The notes: generated by a model from the sequence alone, not told the origin. A DNA stretch of 64,000 bases from UBA1952 sp965246785 (GCA_965246785.1 CBDFFM010000004.1:209532-273531), one strand, 5' to 3'; positions 7,591-15,090 are shown, numbered from the stretch's first letter. Translations and numbers: made by a program.

Positions 7591-7620
7591 AAAGGGCATG
7601 GCACGCCGGCCATGCCCTTT
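7591..7620 (-). terminator. Intrinsic terminator after capsid candidate
   Basis: A 12-bp perfect stem (7591-7602 with 7609-7620) with a 6-base loop. On the minus strand it is followed by a T-rich stretch from the A run before 7591. It lies directly downstream of the 199-residue capsid candidate and ahead of the small-gene run, which would make the capsid transcript the most abundant one. Confidence 0.75.
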
Positions 7621-7642
7621 TATATCTGGTAGCGGGAGCCGC

Positions 7643-8242
7643 TTAATACTTGATGTCCTGGAAGCTGTGGCTGCGGTGATTGCGGGGAATGGTTAGCCGC
7701 ACAATGAGGGAGGAGCCAAAGTGAATGTGGCTGAAGCGCATGCGCTTGATGGTGCTCAGCGTAAAGTTTTGGTCGCCGTTGTCCACGTCCAGCACATTCT
7801 GGTACTGGCCGCCGCCGTTGTTTACACGGAACTTAGACAGGCGGATGGTTTTCTCTTCCATCGTATTGTTCGGCCGGCGGTTGCCTATCTTGATGTTGCC
7901 CGCATAGTTGTTGGTGGCGTCGTTTGTATCAAGCTGCAGCCCTGCTACCTGGCAAGGGACGTTCTTGATATAGTCGCGCAGGTCGGCCAGGGAGCCGAAG
8001 GGCGACGTAACGGTGAAACCGGAAGGCAGGGAGGACGGCGTAGCGCCGGCGCCTACAAAGAGGTCAAAGTCCACTACATTGGTATCCGTGCTGGCGTTTG
8101 CCAGGATGATTTCAATCACCGCATCCGGCGTAAAGTCTTCGCCCAGCTCCACCGTAGCGGTTACGGCGCCGGTTTGGGCATTGATAGATGCGCCAATGGC
8201 ATTTTGTACGGGCGCCTGGGATTCAGCGTTTGGAAAAATCAT
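7643..8242 (-). CDS. Candidate major capsid protein (199 aa)
   Basis: Starts MIFPNAESQAPVQNAIGASI. The open frame extends further upstream but the extra N-terminus is unstructured and crosses a repeat-rich gap, so the Met at 8242 is preferred. No helix or signal peptide. It looks beta-rich throughout, with alternating hydrophobic residues (AVTATVELGEDF, VVDFDLFVGAG, LIVRLTIPRN) and Asn/Asp/Gly turns. It has its own long upstream region and a dedicated terminator, as expected of an abundant protein. The length suits a single jelly-roll better than a double one. Capsid identity is inference; no signature was recognised. Confidence 0.5.
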   Translation of the reverse strand: MIFPNAESQAPVQNAIGASINAQTGAVTATVELGEDFTPDAVIEIILANASTDTNVVDFDLFVGAGATPSSLPSGFTVTSPFGSLADLRDYIKNVPCQVAGLQLDTNDATNNYAGNIKIGNRRPNNTMEEKTIRLSKFRVNNGGGQYQNVLDVDNGDQNFTLSTIKRMRFSHIHFGSSLIVRLTIPRNHRSHSFQDIKY

Positions 8243-8920
8243 AGTAGTGCTGCGTTTGAGCGTTTTTATTGAGCAGTACGAATGTGGCCGTAGCGCCACC
8301 CGCCTGCAAAGCGATTTCAATGGGTTGAGCTTGCTCTTAGCGCCGGAGCAGCGGCTGCATGGTGTGGTGGACTGGCCTGCTGGTGGCGTGTGTGCGTGTG
8401 CGCCCCAGCCCGCTTTTTTTTTGGTTTTTTGGACTGCGGTAGGTAAAGCCGCTGAATGCCAACACATTGGCAAGTCCAAACATGCCCTCATTACGAAAAT
8501 ATTGGTTTGGACTGCCGGCGCAGGTTTGGACTGAGCAGCGGTCAGCCCTTGCCCGCCGCGCCTTGCGCCAAACTTTGGCCGATTGGATTTTTGGCCTGCA
8601 CTTTTGGACTGACGAAAAGGCGCTCTGGTGGCCCTTCTCCCTCTGTTTAGTCCATTAGTCCATTTTTGTTTGCTACTTAGTAGAGAGATAATAAGAGAGA
8701 AGAAGAAGCCGCGGCGGACGGCTGGCGCGGGGAGCGTGCGCTGCGGTGGCCGGTGGCCTGATGGAGCGGCCGCCACAGCTGGATGCGGCGCTACGGTGGG
8801 GGAGCGGGGCGGGAACAAAGCGGCCTTCGCTATCGCTCAGCGTTGTAGGGCGGCTGCGCGCGCCGGGGAGCGGGAGCCGGGCAGCATTGGTGTGTGGCGG
8901 CGGCGTATTATCTTGGCGCT
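8243..8920. promoter_or_regulatory. 678-base gap: TTTGGACTG motif cluster, possible origin or control region
   Basis: No convincing gene. TTTGGACTG occurs four times on the plus strand (8428-8436, 8506-8514, 8525-8533, 8603-8611). A reverse-oriented near copy (AAGTCCAAA) lies near 8473-8480, and two TAGTCCAT copies lie at 8648-8655 and 8656-8663. A T9 run and a purine-rich AGAGAG tract (about 8680-8708) are also present; 8709-8900 is GC-rich. The layout fits iterons of a replication origin or operators controlling the capsid and cargo promoters on either side. Confidence 0.5.
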
Positions 8921-9289
8921 ATGAAACACCTGCTTACTGTCCTAATGCTTTGCATGGCCATCGGTGCTACGGCGCATACCCAATTCTTTAAGAGCACTAA
9001 TAAAGAATACAGCCGGGTAAAGGAAAAGCACGTGCTGTATTCCCTCACTATGCCAGATGGCGCCATTGAGATAGGCGTAGTGGTAGTGCACACCAAAAGC
9101 GAAGTGGCGGCCATCACAGACGCGCGCAAATGGGCATCCCGGAACGGCGCTAACTACCTGGTAAAGTCCTCAGCTCAGGATATAAGCGGCGGCCAGGCGG
9201 TATCTAACGCGCTCCTGGGCACCAATCAGCGGGGGAAGTACATCTTTAAGGCCTACCGCGTGGAGCGGGAGCTGGTGGATGGGGAGTAA
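8921..9289 (+). CDS. Secreted small protein, possible cargo
   Basis: 122 residues from the Met at 8921 (signal peptide MKHLLTVLMLCMAIGATAHT). The mature part is a compact mixed domain (VLYSLTMPDGAIEIGVVVVH, then DARKWASRNGANYLV). It is one of only two rightward genes in the element and meets the next gene tail to tail with no gap, so it is transcribed apart from the virus-like genes. It may be a lysogenic-conversion gene. No recognised family. Confidence 0.6.
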   Translation: MKHLLTVLMLCMAIGATAHTQFFKSTNKEYSRVKEKHVLYSLTMPDGAIEIGVVVVHTKSEVAAITDARKWASRNGANYLVKSSAQDISGGQAVSNALLGTNQRGKYIFKAYRVERELVDGE

Positions 9290-9736
9290 TTAATCCCGTA
9301 CATTATTCCAGCGCTCAGGCTTAAGCTCAATGGTATAGTCCAATGACATGCGGCCACGAGTGTTTACTTTCATGAAGTTTCGGAACACCTGATTTTCCTT
9401 ACGCTGGTAGGCCAGGTCTGCATTCATTATTTTGAACGTTGAGGCGCTTGTGTCAATCAAAAACTTCTTGTCGCCGTCGTAAATTTTACTGTCGCTTTCG
9501 GCGTAGTAATAGATATTGGCATTAAGATGCAGCAGTGTGGGTAGAAGGTTAATCGTGGCGTTAGGGATGCAGGTGTCCCAACCGCGCACAATCCAGCCGC
9601 TAAAGGCGCCGTCGGTTGATTGTACAGCCAGCGCTATCCTCACAGGCCGGTCGGTGAGATTGCGAAAATTGATTTGGCCATGGGCTACAGATGCGAGGAG
9701 CAGAAGAGCGACAAAGCAAAGGCGGCGGTATTGCAT
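9290..9736 (-). CDS. Secreted DUF1036-like protein
   Basis: 148 residues with a signal peptide (MQYRRLCFVALLLLASVAHG). The mature region begins INFRNLTDRPVRIALAVQ and has GWIVRGWDTCIPNATINLLP, which resembles the DUF1036 pattern of a short beta-protein with a GW turn and a Cys. Function of that family is unclear. It converges on the secreted gene at 8921-9289. Family call is moderate. Confidence 0.55.
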   Translation of the reverse strand: MQYRRLCFVALLLLASVAHGQINFRNLTDRPVRIALAVQSTDGAFSGWIVRGWDTCIPNATINLLPTLLHLNANIYYYAESDSKIYDGDKKFLIDTSASTFKIMNADLAYQRKENQVFRNFMKVNTRGRMSLDYTIELKPERWNNVRD

Positions 9737-9749
9737 GAGGTAAAAGTAA

Positions 9750-9784
9750 AAAAAGCCCGGCGCATTACTGCAGCCGGGCTTTTT
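9750..9784 (-). terminator. Intrinsic terminator
   Basis: GCCCGGC/GCCGGGC stem extended by A and T runs on both sides (9750-9761 with 9773-9784) and an 11-base loop. It lies downstream of the leftward gene at 9801-10118 and upstream of the 9290-9736 start, closing the replication-side transcript. Confidence 0.75.
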
Positions 9785-9800
9785 CTGTCTGTGGTGGCCA

Positions 9801-10118
9801 CTACTCCGGAGCGTTCAGCAGGCGGTAGAGGCGGCGGGCGGTGAGGATGGCCCTCCAGATGGGCAGCTCCCGCGTATCAGGCACATTGTGCACGATGTAG
9901 TGGAGGAGCTTAGGCCAGGGCACTTGCGCGAAGTAGGCGGCCGCTACAAAGGTGAGGTGGGCGCTGTCTGCGCTTACCGCGGAGCCGGCGCCATTGGCGG
10001 TGTGCAGCTCCAGGGTGCTCAGCTGCTCATCTGTTGCTTCGTCCAGCTCCAGATGCGCGTTACGAAATACCTGGCTTGCAGCGCCGGTGGCTGTTGTCTG
10101 ATTTTTTCCATTTAGCAT
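9801..10118 (-). CDS. Hypothetical protein of element
   Basis: 105 residues, starting MLNGKNQTTATGAASQVF. Acidic N-terminal half, then a helical C-terminal half (VPWPKLLHYIVHN, AILTARRLYRLLNAPE). No membrane helix or motif recognised. It is the last gene before a terminator in the leftward early/replication transcript. Confidence 0.5.
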   Translation of the reverse strand: MLNGKNQTTATGAASQVFRNAHLELDEATDEQLSTLELHTANGAGSAVSADSAHLTFVAAAYFAQVPWPKLLHYIVHNVPDTRELPIWRAILTARRLYRLLNAPE

Positions 10119-10274
10119 AGGAAAAGAAAATGAGGTGCCCCAGATGTGCTAAATGGCTACCATGAGGTAGATTTCCGGCCCTCGCGGGTGGCGGCATCTG
10201 GAGCAGTGATTGAAATTGAGATTGAGTCATGATAGTCATTTAGCGGGGCTAAGGTAGGGAAAGTGTGAATTACA

Positions 10275-10403
10275 CTAATCCTCAAAGGGCTGTTGAAGTA
10301 ACCAACGAAGCGTCTTATGGCAGTCGTCGGGCAGGAATTTTACTGCCAAGACAATAAAAAGGTGGAATGCTGCCAGGCGCAGCGCGCGGCGTAGTGTCTT
10401 CAT
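10275..10403 (-). CDS. 42-residue hypothetical protein
   Basis: Starts MKTLRRALRLAAFHLFIVLA and has a short hydrophobic segment (residues 10-22), then a charged tail. Its ATG overlaps the TAA of the upstream zinc-ribbon gene (TAATG), which supports coupled translation. Between this gene and 9801-10118 (10119-10274) I see no convincing feature. Confidence 0.4.
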   Translation of the reverse strand: MKTLRRALRLAAFHLFIVLAVKFLPDDCHKTLRWLLQQPFED

Positions 10404-10615
10404 TACAGTGTGTCCCGGAAAGCTTCTTCATTGCATCCGCAGTTCTTGCATTCAAGCGTGACGGTTAGCACCGTCGTAGGCTCGAATGGCAGCCAATCCT
10501 GCGTGTCGGCTACGGTATTGAGGTTGGTGTCATCGGAGCCGCAGCGGGTGCAGGTCAGTGAAAAGTACAGGAGCGTTTGCGGCGCTGAGTACATCGGGTG
10601 TGTTGCTGTTGACAT
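10403..10615 (-). CDS. Small zinc-ribbon protein
   Basis: 70 residues with two CxxC knuckles: CTRCG near residue 22 and CKNCG near residue 56. The spacing is typical of a zinc ribbon that may bind nucleic acid or serve as a protein contact. Such mini zinc ribbons are frequent in phage early regions. Specific role unknown. Confidence 0.6.
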   Translation of the reverse strand: MSTATHPMYSAPQTLLYFSLTCTRCGSDDTNLNTVADTQDWLPFEPTTVLTVTLECKNCGCNEEAFRDTL

Positions 10616-10650
10616 GGTTGGTTATTGGTTTTTTTAGGGGGTGAGGGGAT

Positions 10651-10887
10651 TTATGCTTTGCCGGCAGCCACAGCCCGGCGTTTTACAATCTGCCAGCCCT
10701 TGCGCTGCAGCGCTGCTATCTGGCTGCTGTGCGCATCGCAGAGGGTATGCCAGCCGTCGGGCTTGCCAGTGGCGGCATTGGTGGTTTGCAGCTCGGTGTG
10801 GGCCACTACGGTAGGGGCGGCCAGGGTGCGGAGGGTAGCGCGCCACACTACGGCGCCACAGCCGGAGCAGGTGAGGGTGAGGGGCAT
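10651..10887 (-). CDS. Small zinc-finger-like protein
   Basis: 78 residues. CSGCG near residue 7 and CDAH near residue 50 form a possible Cys3-His site. The C-terminus is basic (KRRAVAAGKA), consistent with nucleic-acid binding. It sits in the same leftward transcript as the zinc-ribbon gene downstream. No family recognised. Confidence 0.5.
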   Translation of the reverse strand: MPLTLTCSGCGAVVWRATLRTLAAPTVVAHTELQTTNAATGKPDGWHTLCDAHSSQIAALQRKGWQIVKRRAVAAGKA

Positions 10888-10891
10888 GGGC

Positions 10892-11188
10892 TTACCAATA
10901 CTGTGTTATAGGGTGGATAGTGATTTGCGTATGCTCACCAGCCCGGCCGTGCCGTGCTTCTCCGGGAAGCCTGCCGCCCCAGAAATTAAGCGGCGTATGC
11001 TGCGGCTTGCAGCGTGGATGCTCTTCATTCAACCGCGTAATGAGCTTGGTTATGTCGGCCATCAGCTCCGCAACTTCACTATCGTCTTTAAGCAGGTAGT
11101 CGTGGTAGCTTTTTAGGTCGCTTCGCAGCTCTTTCTCCAGGTTGTTTTTTGGGTTGAGGAGGTGTGTTATCTCTACGTAGTGTTCCAT
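10892..11188 (-). CDS. Hypothetical helical protein
   Basis: 98 residues. Strongly helical N-terminal 55 residues (LEKELRSDLKSYHDYLLKDD) followed by an irregular, His/Pro-rich C-terminus. The start lies 4 bases upstream of the next gene's reading block, in a compact operon. No function can be assigned. Confidence 0.5.
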   Translation of the reverse strand: MEHYVEITHLLNPKNNLEKELRSDLKSYHDYLLKDDSEVAELMADITKLITRLNEEHPRCKPQHTPLNFWGGRLPGEARHGRAGEHTQITIHPITQYW

Positions 11189-11193
11189 GATGC

Positions 11194-11460
11194 TTATTTA
11201 TTAGGTAGCGCATGAGCGCCGTATTGAGGGGTGAAATGTTTGAGGAGTCCTTTGCTTAGATAGCTCTTGAAGGTGCTGAGGGGCATAATGGCTACGTTAT
11301 GGTCGCGCTCGCCGCGGTCAAAGTCTTTGCTCCACTCCAGGAGGCCCACCCAGCCGCCGCCGGTGCCGCCCTTGTGCGCCGCAGGGTCATACACCGCCAC
11401 CACGAGGAAGGCGCGGCGCTCGGCATCGTTGCGCTAGTAGGAGAAGATGGCGGGGGTCAT
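11194..11460 (-). pseudogene. Small gene interrupted by an in-frame amber codon
   Basis: From the ATG at 11460 the frame reads MTPAIFSY, TAG (11434-11436), then RNDAERRAFLVVAVYDPAAH and on to HALPNK. Without the stop it would encode about 88 residues. The part after the stop could restart at GTG codons near 11405 (MVAVYDPAAHKGG). The flowing sequence on both sides suggests a nonsense mutation (for example from TGG or CAG) rather than two genes. It is buried under the 3' end of the DUF1643 gene. No family recognised. Confidence 0.5.
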
Positions 11461-11944
11461 GGCTTAAATGTGGTACTAATGGGGTTGCGTTGGCTAGCCT
11501 GCAAGGATGCTTTGGATGGCCGTCTTTGGTATGGCCTAGGCATAGCGCATCTGGAAACATGGCGATGACTGCATCAGCTCGTTTTTCTGCTTCGGGAAAG
11601 GCGCCCCAACAAAAAACCACGGGCGTATTATCAGCAGTGAGGACGCTTAGCCAATGATTGTTGTGCTCGCCTACTGCTTCCGGATGCGTTACCAGCAAAG
11701 CGGGGTCGGTACTTACAATAGCGAAGAGATTGAGCATGTAAAAGCCGCAATAGCCTTCGCGCATGGCAATGTGCGTGACCTTCTTAATGGTCATATCGTC
11801 CTTTACCGCATCTGCAGTGGACGGATTCAAACCAATGAAGACAATCATGCCTTTACCCTTACCTACGTGCAGCTCATCATCCCACTTACGGGATAGGTAG
11901 TAGCGGTATTTCCCACAGTTTGAAAAGTATGCTTCGCGTATCAC
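11387..11944 (-). CDS. DUF1643 family protein, extended C-terminus
   Basis: 185 residues with a GTG start directly after a copy of the 33-bp repeat. The N-terminus and core match the phage and bacterial DUF1643 family: MIREAYFSNCGKYRYYLSRK, then FIGLNPSTADA, MTIKKVTHIA, MLNLFAI and GHTKDGHPKHP. Function of the family is unknown. The last roughly 25 residues (after PLVPH) run over the start of the interrupted 11194-11460 gene and look like read-through, so the original stop may have been lost. Confidence 0.75.
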   Translation of the reverse strand: MIREAYFSNCGKYRYYLSRKWDDELHVGKGKGMIVFIGLNPSTADAVKDDMTIKKVTHIAMREGYCGFYMLNLFAIVSTDPALLVTHPEAVGEHNNHWLSVLTADNTPVVFCWGAFPEAEKRADAVIAMFPDALCLGHTKDGHPKHPCRLANATPLVPHLSHDPRHLLLLAQRCRAPRLPRGGGV

Positions 11945-11946
11945 GT

Positions 11947-11979
11947 TAGCGCCCGGCTGCCTATACGCCGGAAGGTTTT
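11947..11979. repeat. 33-bp direct repeat, copy 1 (between MPN-like and DUF1643 genes)
   Basis: Identical to 12398-12430. It contains a CCGGC...GCCGG hairpin. On the minus strand it encodes the last codons and TAG stop of the MPN-like gene and ends two bases before the GTG start of the DUF1643 gene. Both copies therefore occupy the leader of the following gene, which points to a shared translational or RNA-level control element or a duplication scar. Confidence 0.7.
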
Positions 11980-12398
11980 TGAGTAGTGGTAAAAAACAAG
12001 CTCACTGCATCGCGCAGCTCCTGCTCTGTGGGCAAGTGCTGCATAATGTGCGGCGGTACGTCGGCTGCCTTTACATGGCTGTAGGTGTTATCCGGATTTT
12101 TTACCCAAGTGCGGGCTTTGTTCTTTTCAATCTTGGCGGCAAATGCGCGCTTTAGGTCAGCGGGGTTAATGCCGATGCGGGCGGCGCTGTCCAAGACGCA
12201 CATCATGCAGTCGGCGTATTCTTCTGCAAGGTCTTCCTGCCAGGTGTCGCGCGGACACTGGGGGCCGCCGATTATCATTGCCGCCTCAACCATTTCCTTT
12301 GATAGTTTGGTAATGGAGGACAGGGCGGTAGCCTCCGGAAAGGTTTTTAGGGTAAAAGCAATGTGATTCATCATTAGCTGCTCAAAGGATTCCATCAT
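11961..12398 (-). CDS. MazG/MPN-like dATP/dGTP pyrophosphohydrolase
   Basis: 145 residues. Helical protein with SKEMVEAAM (about 33-41) and DLAEEYADCMMCVLDSAARI (about 56-75), the two acidic helices of all-alpha NTP pyrophosphatases, then a KIEKNKARTW motif as in the phage DUF550/MPN group. Such enzymes hydrolyse dNTPs to dNMP and may bias host nucleotide pools. It is flanked on both sides by the 33-bp repeat and follows the primase-helicase. The stop codon lies inside the downstream repeat copy. Confidence 0.7.
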   Translation of the reverse strand: MMESFEQLMMNHIAFTLKTFPEATALSSITKLSKEMVEAAMIIGGPQCPRDTWQEDLAEEYADCMMCVLDSAARIGINPADLKRAFAAKIEKNKARTWVKNPDNTYSHVKAADVPPHIMQHLPTEQELRDAVSLFFTTTQKPSGV

Positions 12399-12430
12399 AG
12401 CGCCCGGCTGCCTATACGCCGGAAGGTTTT
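12398..12430. repeat. 33-bp direct repeat, copy 2 (between primase and MPN-like gene)
   Basis: Exact copy of 11947-11979, 451 bases away. It begins at the first base of the MPN-like start codon and extends upstream to near the primase stop. The internal stem CCGGC/GCCGG lies just upstream of the ATG, where it could hide or pace ribosome entry. Confidence 0.7.
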
Positions 12431-12433
12431 ATA

Positions 12434-15088
12434 TTAAAAATGCAATTTCTCATCCTCCCCAGGAGCAGCATCCGGTGGCGGCGCCACGAGCTGGCCGGGC
12501 TTCGCAAACGTGCAGTACACTACGTTGTTCCGCCGGTCCCGCTCGCCGTCTTTGTGGGGATTGTACACCAGGCCCACCGCTTCGGCCCATTGCTTCATGC
12601 GGGCCGTGAAGGTGTTGCTCTTCCATTTTTTAAGCTCTACGAAGCGCTTGTTCCATTCCTCATACAGCTCATCGTATGGCCACTCGTTGCGGGTGCCGCC
12701 ATCTACCGCCGCCATCACCTTGTCGTCCATGTAATCCACGAAGTCTTCACCGGCGGCGTCAATGATTTTATTCAGCTCGTAGTGCTCCACGGGGAAGGGA
12801 AGCAGGCCGTGCTGCAGGAACATCTGCAGGCAATGCGCCTGGAAGGAGGTGAACCTGTCCCACTCTTCAGCACTCCAGCCGCTAAAGAACTGGTGGCCGA
12901 ACTCATCTTCCGGCTGATGCTTCTTGGAGTAGTAGCCACTGAACTCAATCACGTGGATGCGCCGGCTGACGCTGCCGCCCTCGCCGCGCAGGGTGGCATT
13001 GAGGGAGCCGTACCACTTGGGGCTGTCCTCGTAGGAGGCGCTTATTACGTCCTTGCCCTTCTTTTCAATGTCAAAGTCGGCGGTGAGCAGGGAGAATAAT
13101 TCGGTAATGTCCTGGCCTTTTTTAAGGTCGTCCAGATTAATCACGCGGGTATCGGCCTGCACCTTTTGCAGGGAGAACTGGTCTTTTACCGGGTCAAAGC
13201 GCTTGCCGTTGATATTGGTAACGGGAATGGTGAGGGCAATGCTGTCTATAAACAGACTCTTACCTGAGCCGCCCTCATTTTCCTTGCCGCGGCGCAGCAC
13301 CCGGTCGGCGCCAATTATCATCTTTACCAGGCTGCGGCTCTTGTAGCCGTGCAGGAGGTAGCCGTAGGCGGTGTAAGCGGCCAGCATCATGCCCTCGTGC
13401 TCCGGGGTGATGGTGTCGGGCGTTACCTTCTCGCCGGTGAAGGCGCGGCACAGAAACGTGGCAAAGTCGCTCTGCCGCCAGTCGGCGGGGCTGTAGCAGC
13501 GCTCGTTGCGCTGCTTTTTCCAGATGCCGCCGCCCTGGAGCTGGCTGTAGTCCTTCGTCTCAATTTTCTCGGCGGTTATTTCTACAAAGCAGTTGTCAAA
13601 GTAGAGGGTGGCCATGTCCTGCGTGTCGCGGCGGAGCTGGGGGAGCTTCTGCGGGAGCAGGTCGAGCGTTACAACGGAGACGAGGTTTTTGGATGCGCGC
13701 ACAAACTTTTCGCGCAGCATGGTGAGGCGGGTGAGCAGCTTCTTATCCGGCTCGCCGTCTGCTGCCACCTCATCGGCCAGCCGGCGGAGGTGGACGTACA
13801 TAAAGCTCTTGATGTACTCATTGTTGACCACATCCACCGCGCGGCCGCCGTCGGTTACGTGGATGACCTGGTAATCGGAGTCGCGGCGCAGGCGGTATTT
13901 GCAAAAACCGTAGTGCGCCAGGAACGTGGGCGCTTTGTCGTAGGAAACGGTGTATTCGCTTTCCTCATAGCCGCCATCCGGGGCCTGCTTATACTTCACA
14001 TGCCAGAAGTCGGGCGCGCCGTCCGGAGCGCCATCTGCAGGCGGTGCGTCTCCTGGAGGCACAGACGGGGGGCGCTGTGAAGTACTGCCGGTGCGTTCTG
14101 TCTTATATACGACGCCCACATCCTTCGCGGTGCCGTAGAGGCTGCCAATCTTCACCGTGCCACGCCTGGAGCTGAGGCAGTTGTCATACTGCTTATCGCA
14201 GGCGGCGGCATCGTACTTCGCGCTGATGGCGCTGATGCTGTGAAAATAATTGCGGCCGCCTTCTGCAAATTCATCTGCCAGGGCGAAGCCTATTTTAATC
14301 CATTGGTCGTAAGGCTCGGTAATGTCTATGCCGCCGGCGATGAGCTGCGCGATGATGGCTTCCGTTTTGGTGCTTTCGGCAGTGGCCACCACAGCCGCTT
14401 TGCGCTGTACTGCAGCTTTCGGAGCCGGCGGCGGCGGGGTATGCTGCGCTACGAAGGACGGCTCTACAATATCGCAGTCAGGATTGTAGTATAGATTGGG
14501 GTCGGAGCTTAGGAAGCAGAGGCGGCATATGTCTTTTGTGCCAATGTCCAGGCCGCGCTTTACTTTATTCTTTTTGTCGCTCCAGGGGATGCCGTAAGAT
14601 GTGTGCAGGTAATGGCCCAGCGCCGTCCATGTTTCCAAGTGCTGCTCAGCGCCGGTATTTGTCCGAAAAAAAATTTTCAGGCCATTGCGTGATGGTGAGA
14701 TGAAGCTGCAAAGCACGAAGGGGTTGGTATCAATGTGCCGGCGCAGCGTGACCATTTCGTCCGCTGCCAATTCGTCTATATCATGCCCAATTATCTGGCT
14801 GTACTGCAATAGTCCTTCCGCGCGGCGGTAGCTGGTATCTTGCCCTTCCTTACGGTCAGGGTCAGTATTGGGGACGCCCTGAAACGTGCCGGAGAATGTG
14901 GCGGCGGGAAGGCCGGTTTTGCGTGCCTTGTATATTTTTTCGGGAAGCCCCTGCAGGGAATCTATCAGTGCGCCATGTACCTCGTTCTTAATGTCATTGA
15001 TTATAGAAATAAAGCCTTCGTGCCCGATGGGCGGATTGAAGGCACCTACGTTTTTGTAGAGGGTAACTTGGGGGTTGAAGTCGGGCAT
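12434..15088 (-). CDS. Primase-helicase with VirE N-domain and D5/P4-like ATPase
   Basis: 884 residues; replication protein of the element. Order: BT4734/VirE-type N-terminal domain (about 15-215), PriCT_2-like primase C-terminal domain (about 240-325, GGIDITEPYDQWIKIGFAL), Pro-rich linker, and a superfamily-3-type ATPase with Walker A GGSGKSLF (about 605) and Walker B-like VINLDDL (about 650), then an Arg-rich sensor region. This architecture is widespread in Bacteroidota phages and integrative elements. The start is 2 bases after the stop of the small upstream gene. Nine-base A run at 14668-14676 within the gene. Confidence 0.85.
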   Translation of the reverse strand: MPDFNPQVTLYKNVGAFNPPIGHEGFISIINDIKNEVHGALIDSLQGLPEKIYKARKTGLPAATFSGTFQGVPNTDPDRKEGQDTSYRRAEGLLQYSQIIGHDIDELAADEMVTLRRHIDTNPFVLCSFISPSRNGLKIFFRTNTGAEQHLETWTALGHYLHTSYGIPWSDKKNKVKRGLDIGTKDICRLCFLSSDPNLYYNPDCDIVEPSFVAQHTPPPPAPKAAVQRKAAVVATAESTKTEAIIAQLIAGGIDITEPYDQWIKIGFALADEFAEGGRNYFHSISAISAKYDAAACDKQYDNCLSSRRGTVKIGSLYGTAKDVGVVYKTERTGSTSQRPPSVPPGDAPPADGAPDGAPDFWHVKYKQAPDGGYEESEYTVSYDKAPTFLAHYGFCKYRLRRDSDYQVIHVTDGGRAVDVVNNEYIKSFMYVHLRRLADEVAADGEPDKKLLTRLTMLREKFVRASKNLVSVVTLDLLPQKLPQLRRDTQDMATLYFDNCFVEITAEKIETKDYSQLQGGGIWKKQRNERCYSPADWRQSDFATFLCRAFTGEKVTPDTITPEHEGMMLAAYTAYGYLLHGYKSRSLVKMIIGADRVLRRGKENEGGSGKSLFIDSIALTIPVTNINGKRFDPVKDQFSLQKVQADTRVINLDDLKKGQDITELFSLLTADFDIEKKGKDVISASYEDSPKWYGSLNATLRGEGGSVSRRIHVIEFSGYYSKKHQPEDEFGHQFFSGWSAEEWDRFTSFQAHCLQMFLQHGLLPFPVEHYELNKIIDAAGEDFVDYMDDKVMAAVDGGTRNEWPYDELYEEWNKRFVELKKWKSNTFTARMKQWAEAVGLVYNPHKDGERDRRNNVVYCTFAKPGQLVAPPPDAAPGEDEKLHF

Positions 15089-15090
15089 TC

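Noticed and set aside
7643..8818. 391-residue form of the capsid candidate starting at 8818
   Set aside because: The extra 192 residues are basic, unstructured and run through the TTTGGACTG repeat region; the Met at 8242 begins the ordered part.
10060..10239. A 59-residue leftward frame starting MTIMTQSQFQSLLQM
   Set aside because: It overlaps the start of the 9801-10118 gene by about 59 bases, its second half looks like shadow sequence, and it lacks a family match; not convincing.
12440..14080. Long rightward frames of 219 and 243 residues opposite the primase-helicase
   Set aside because: They are antisense shadows in GC-rich DNA; the leftward frame has clear domains.
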